DNA from: Gemmatimonadota bacterium
Lineage (GTDB): Bacteria; Latescibacterota; UBA2968; UBA8231
NCBI GenBank assembly: GCA_009845645.1
Contig: VXZF01000487.1
Coordinates: 1,234-9,915, forward strand
Length of the DNA: 8,682 nt
Reading direction: 5' to 3'
This document shows positions 5,486-8,682 of the stretch, piece after piece; the stretch's first letter is position 1; each line of letters begins with the position of its first letter. The notes beneath the pieces were generated by a model. That model saw only the letters and a list, made by a program, of their open reading frames with translations. It had not been told where the DNA came from and ran no database searches. A program made the translations under genes and the position numbers.

Positions 5486-6831
5486 GGCGACGGCTCCCGC
5501 TAGGCACCTTACTGTTACTCAAGGCTTTTCTCGTCGAGGGCTGCGGCTACCAAGAACAGCCCGCACCTCAGACTACGGAGGTTGAAACGCCTCCCCTTGC
5601 TGCGGCTGCCGCCATCGACAAGGCGCACAATCTGCTCGATGTCCGTCAGCCCGAGGAAGCGGAACGAATCCTCAGAGAAGCCTTGGAGGTCGCCCCGAAT
5701 CACGCCCAACTCAACAATTTGCTCGGCGCAGCCTTAGTGGAGCTCAGCAACTTTGCAGAGGCCGAGGACCGCTTCCGCAGAGCAGCAGAGCTGGACCCAA
5801 CCCTAGCGGACCCCCCAGCTAGACTCGGCTGGCTTCTCTACGAAAAGCAGGGGAAGGCGGTGGAGGCCAAGGAATTGTTGCGGCAGAGCCTAAAACTCGA
5901 TCCCGACCACGAGAGGGCTCGCTATACCTTGGGGCTTGTACATCAGCGCGAGGGCGAACTAGACAGCGCCGCCACGGTGTACGCCAGCCTACTGGAGCGA
6001 ATACCATCGGCCGAAGCCCACCGCCAACTGGGCCTAACCTATCTGCAGCAAGGCAACCTAAAGCGCGCCCAGCGATCCCTCCAAGAAGCAGCGCGTTGGT
6101 CCCCGTACGACCCCCAAACCCTAGTGGGGTTAGGCCAAGCAATGGCCCGCCAAGGCAAGGCCGACAGCGCCCGGCTGATCCTCAAGGGGGCGGAGAGGAT
6201 ACGTCAAGAAGAAGAGGAACTCCGCCCTCTGCGCGACGCCGCCACCCGCCATCCAAATCGTCCCCAGTCGCACTTCAACTTGGGGGTAGCATACGCCCGC
6301 ATGGGACGATTGAAGTTGGCGCAGCAGGCGTACGGGCGCGCCTTGGAAACGGATCCTTCGTACGGGCGCGCCTACAAAGGTCTCGGCACCCTTGCGATGT
6401 CCGTGGGAGAGTTGGAGCAAGCCGAGATTCTCTTTGCGGAAGCCCTCGCGCGCGACTCGACCTTGGCCACGGCGCACAACAACCTAGGGCTGATCTACCA
6501 CGCCAGAGGCCGCCATGCGGAAGCCCTCGCGCAATTTGAGGCCGCTGCTCGCGACGCTCCTACACAGGCTCCTCTCTGGGCCAACCTAGCACGGGCCTAC
6601 CGTGATCTGGGACAGGCCGAGCAGGCTCGCCGGGCGGCAGCAAAGACTCTGGCGATCGACTCTACACTGCACGGTGCAAGGGAGATACTCGGAGACGCGT
6701 ATTTCTTAGACGGGGCACTGGAGAAGGCGCTAGAGAACTGGCGTCGTGTCGCGGAGACAACGCCTAGCGATACAGCGCTATACGCCAAAATTGAACGGGC
6801 CGAGCGAGCGCTAGAGAGCAGACCGCGATGA
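5482..6831 (+). CDS. TPR-repeat protein, probable lipoprotein
   Basis: The 449-residue product starts MRRRLPLGTLLLLKAFLVEGC: a short basic region, a hydrophobic core and Cys21. That resembles a lipoprotein signal, although Glu at the -2 position is unusual, so plain secretion is possible. After a Pro/Thr/Glu-rich linker (25-38) about eleven tetratricopeptide repeats fill residues 43-430, with typical signatures such as NNLLGAALVELSNFAEAEDRF (78-98), HFNLGVAYARMGRLKLA (264-280) and AHNNLGLIYHARGRHAEALA (331-350). A charged helix (RQEEEELRPLRDAA, 241-254) interrupts the array. TPR solenoids bind proteins, so the likely role is a scaffold or recruiter for the propellers encoded on both sides. 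The ATG overlaps the previous TGA (ATGA) and its TGA overlaps the next ATG, implying coupled translation. GGGAGAGG lies 11 nt before the ATG. No enzymatic motif is seen. Confidence 0.9.
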   Translation: MRRRLPLGTLLLLKAFLVEGCGYQEQPAPQTTEVETPPLAAAAAIDKAHNLLDVRQPEEAERILREALEVAPNHAQLNNLLGAALVELSNFAEAEDRFRRAAELDPTLADPPARLGWLLYEKQGKAVEAKELLRQSLKLDPDHERARYTLGLVHQREGELDSAATVYASLLERIPSAEAHRQLGLTYLQQGNLKRAQRSLQEAARWSPYDPQTLVGLGQAMARQGKADSARLILKGAERIRQEEEELRPLRDAATRHPNRPQSHFNLGVAYARMGRLKLAQQAYGRALETDPSYGRAYKGLGTLAMSVGELEQAEILFAEALARDSTLATAHNNLGLIYHARGRHAEALAQFEAAARDAPTQAPLWANLARAYRDLGQAEQARRAAAKTLAIDSTLHGAREILGDAYFLDGALEKALENWRRVAETTPSDTALYAKIERAERALESRPR

Positions 6832-8558
6832 CCCGAGTGTGGGAAAGAATCGGTCCGATCATCGTGCTCTACATTATCGCCAGTCCACTCGGCGCAACGG
6901 AGCCGACGCCTGTTCGCTTCGTGGATGTGGCCGAGGAGACGGGCTTGGTATTTCACCATGAGACCGGAGCTTGGGGAGGCCACTACCTGCCCGAGACGAT
7001 GGGAGGGGGGGTCTGCGTTCTCGACTTCGACGGAGACGGTCGGCTCGATGTCTATGCTGTCAACGGCGCTCCCGTAGTCCCGCCGCCCGAAACCTCCGGC
7101 AAGGCACCCGTCAACGCCCTCTTTCGCCAGACTGCCGCAGGGCGTTTTGCCGAAGTGGGTGCTGAGGTGGGGGTGGACCACGGCGGAATTGGCATGGGCT
7201 GTGCGGTCGGCGATTGCGACAACGACGGCGACCCAGACCTCCTCGTCACCAACTACGGCTTCGATGCCTTCTACCGCAACAACGGGAACGGCCAATTCGA
7301 CGAGGTCTCTATCTCCGCCGGACTCGCCGACAGCCTGTGGAGCACGGGCGCAGCTTTCGCAGACATCAATCTGGACGGCGACTTAGACCTGTATGTGGTC
7401 CACTACGTCGAATTCGATCCCGAGCGTCAGACTGGAGAGATGGCTCCCTACCTCGCCGACCTGTCACTGGCGCGGGTAGCGGGCGAAGAGTTGCCCGCAG
7501 CCTATCCGCGGCCGTCCAGCTTTCCCGCGAGTCCAGATCGCCTGCTGCGCAACGAAAATGGGCAGTTTGCCGACATCACTGATCGGGTGGCCACAGACGC
7601 TATGGCCGGCAGGGGATTGGGGGTTATCTTCGGCGACTACAACCTCGACGGTTGGCCCGACCTCTATGTCGCCAACGACGGAAATCCCAACTTCCTCTAC
7701 CACAACCGAGGGGATGGGAGCTTCGAGGAAGTGGGAGCGGCCTCGGGGACGGCCTACGGACTATCGGGGCAGGCCGAGGCCGGCATGGGAGTTGACTTTG
7801 GGGACTATGACAACAATGGCTTTCCAGACCTCGCAGTCACCAATTTCCAAGGAGAGCCAAACGATCTCTACCAAAACACGGGAAAGGGTTTCTTTGCCAA
7901 CGCCACGTATAGCTCGGGGACCGGGTGGGTGACGCTCCCCTTCCTCGGGTTTGGGATTGCCTTTTTGGACTTCGACAGCGATGGATGGCTCGACCTATTC
8001 GTCGCCAACGGGCACGTCTTGGATAACGTCGAGCGTTTCGACCCCTCCACTTCCTATCCACAGCGCAATCTGCTGTTCCACAACAACGGCGCAGCCAAGG
8101 GTGGAGAAAGTCGGTTCGTCGAAGTGGGCGCTGAATCTGGGCCGGGGATGGCCCAAGTTCGAGTGAGCCGGGGGAGTGCAGTAGCAGATTGGAATGCAGA
8201 CGGCGCTGTCGATCTGCTAGTGTCTAATATCGGCGAACGGCTTTCCCTTTTGCGCAACGAGGGGGGAAATGAGCATCACTGGCTCGGGGTAAAGCTGCAA
8301 GGGCAATCGAGCAACCGGGATGGAATTGGCGCACAGGTCTGTGTTCGGGCCGGAGAGCTGAGACAGTGCCGGGAAGTACGGGGGGCCGAGAGCTACCTGA
8401 GTCACAGCGAACTGCGGCTCCACTTTGGCCTCGGGTCGCACGCCGCAGTGGATTCTGTCGTGGTGCGTTGGCCCGCCGGGGGCGTGCAGCATCTGGTGAA
8501 CGTCGAGGCGGACCAAACGCTGTTTGTGCTAGAGGCTACTACCGGCGGGCAACGCTAA
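6828..8558 (+). CDS. Secreted FG-GAP/VCBS beta-propeller with ASPIC/UnbV domain (CRTAC1-like), second copy
   Basis: This 576-residue protein has an N-terminal hydrophobic segment (IIVLYIIASPLGA, 11-23), probably a Sec signal peptide cleaved after A23. The canonical CRTAC1 opening follows: GLVFHHETG (39-47), YLPETMGGGV (53-62). Seven DxDxDGxxD-type loops are at about 66, 129, 179, 270, 326, 381 and 454; several are relaxed (DINLDGDLD, DYNLDGWPD, DWNADGAVD), so calcium binding may be weaker in those blades. The ASPIC/UnbV domain spans about 483-567: HHWLGVKL, NRDGIGA, 'VVRWPAGGVQHLVNV', with C505 and C514 that could pair. It is the last gene of the operon, started by an ATGA overlap with only a weak GAGAGC site 8 nt upstream, which favours translational reinitiation. 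It is a diverged paralogue of the propeller at 3785 and lacks that protein's CNHRGIKAACGP insertion, having a Cys-free loop there. Confidence 0.92.
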   Translation: MTRVWERIGPIIVLYIIASPLGATEPTPVRFVDVAEETGLVFHHETGAWGGHYLPETMGGGVCVLDFDGDGRLDVYAVNGAPVVPPPETSGKAPVNALFRQTAAGRFAEVGAEVGVDHGGIGMGCAVGDCDNDGDPDLLVTNYGFDAFYRNNGNGQFDEVSISAGLADSLWSTGAAFADINLDGDLDLYVVHYVEFDPERQTGEMAPYLADLSLARVAGEELPAAYPRPSSFPASPDRLLRNENGQFADITDRVATDAMAGRGLGVIFGDYNLDGWPDLYVANDGNPNFLYHNRGDGSFEEVGAASGTAYGLSGQAEAGMGVDFGDYDNNGFPDLAVTNFQGEPNDLYQNTGKGFFANATYSSGTGWVTLPFLGFGIAFLDFDSDGWLDLFVANGHVLDNVERFDPSTSYPQRNLLFHNNGAAKGGESRFVEVGAESGPGMAQVRVSRGSAVADWNADGAVDLLVSNIGERLSLLRNEGGNEHHWLGVKLQGQSSNRDGIGAQVCVRAGELRQCREVRGAESYLSHSELRLHFGLGSHAAVDSVVVRWPAGGVQHLVNVEADQTLFVLEATTGGQR

Positions 8559-8682
8559 GGTCATGCGATAAATTTGCCTGCCGAACAATAGAGCCTCGGA
8601 GAGCTTAAATTACTTGACGGACTTAGCTTGTAAACATTATCTTGACCAACACTTTAGATAATTTTTATAAGTTGTTGATAAA
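8559..8682. other. AT-rich downstream intergenic stretch
   Basis: No gene is visible in these 124 nt. The first part (to about 8605) shows no convincing hairpin-plus-T-run terminator for the operon. From about 8606 the sequence becomes much richer in A and T than the rest of the window, as expected just upstream of another gene. Confidence 0.5.
8642..8671 (+). promoter_or_regulatory. Sigma-70-like promoter candidate for a gene right of the window
   Basis: TTGACC (8642-8647) and TATAAG (8666-8671) each match the consensus at five of six positions with an 18-nt spacer, inside an AT-rich stretch. A second weaker pair, TTGACG (8614-8619) and TATCTT (8638-8643), also has 18-nt spacing. Both read rightward. 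The gene they would serve lies outside the window. Confidence 0.4.

Noticed and set aside
6329..6532. Short exact repeats in the TPR gene (15 bp at 6329 and 6359; 17 bp at 6435 and 6516)
   Set aside because: They encode common TPR residues (YGRAL/YGRAY, AEALA) and are not in a regular 102-bp register, so they look like codon-level coincidence within a repeat protein.
8590..8607. GAGCCTCGGAGAGCT as a terminator hairpin after the operon
   Set aside because: The arms pair poorly with mismatches and no T-run follows.

Overview
The window is a fully bacterial, gene-dense stretch of moderately GC-rich DNA. It holds one outer-membrane protein gene cut by the left edge, five complete single-gene calls with good family support, and one complete TPR gene; no RNA genes, IS elements, phage genes or CRISPR arrays are visible. 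The gene families (DUF481 barrel, CRTAC1-type FG-GAP/ASPIC-UnbV propellers coupled to TPR proteins, a DmfA2-like protein flanked by SDRs) are typical of environmental Gram-negative lineages, often uncultured ones such as Latescibacterota, Poribacteria, Acidobacteriota or Planctomycetota. The lineage is a guess; the Gram-negative reading follows from the DUF481 barrel.

Left part (1-3619): a DUF481-type barrel gene (+) runs into a convergent SDR gene (-) only 7 nt away. This SDR keeps the Rossmann fold and the active-site Lys but lacks the canonical catalytic Asn, Ser and Tyr. A 223-nt intergenic region follows with a perfect tandem 14-bp repeat and a weak promoter candidate. Next is a 389-residue protein of the N,N-dimethylformamidase large-subunit-like family (+), which looks internally deleted compared with the full-length form as remembered. 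It converges, with an 18-nt gap, on a second SDR gene (-) that has a complete catalytic tetrad.

Right part (3620-8682): a divergent intergenic region with several short palindromes leads into a three-gene operon: secreted FG-GAP/ASPIC-UnbV propeller, then a TPR probable lipoprotein, then a second secreted FG-GAP/ASPIC-UnbV propeller. Both junctions are ATGA start/stop overlaps, so the three are probably co-translated and exported as a matched set, possibly a surface or periplasmic assembly built on the TPR scaffold. The function of such propeller-TPR-propeller sets is unknown, and this operon is the best candidate here for an undescribed system. After it comes an AT-rich 124-nt stretch that may carry the promoter of the next gene outside the window.
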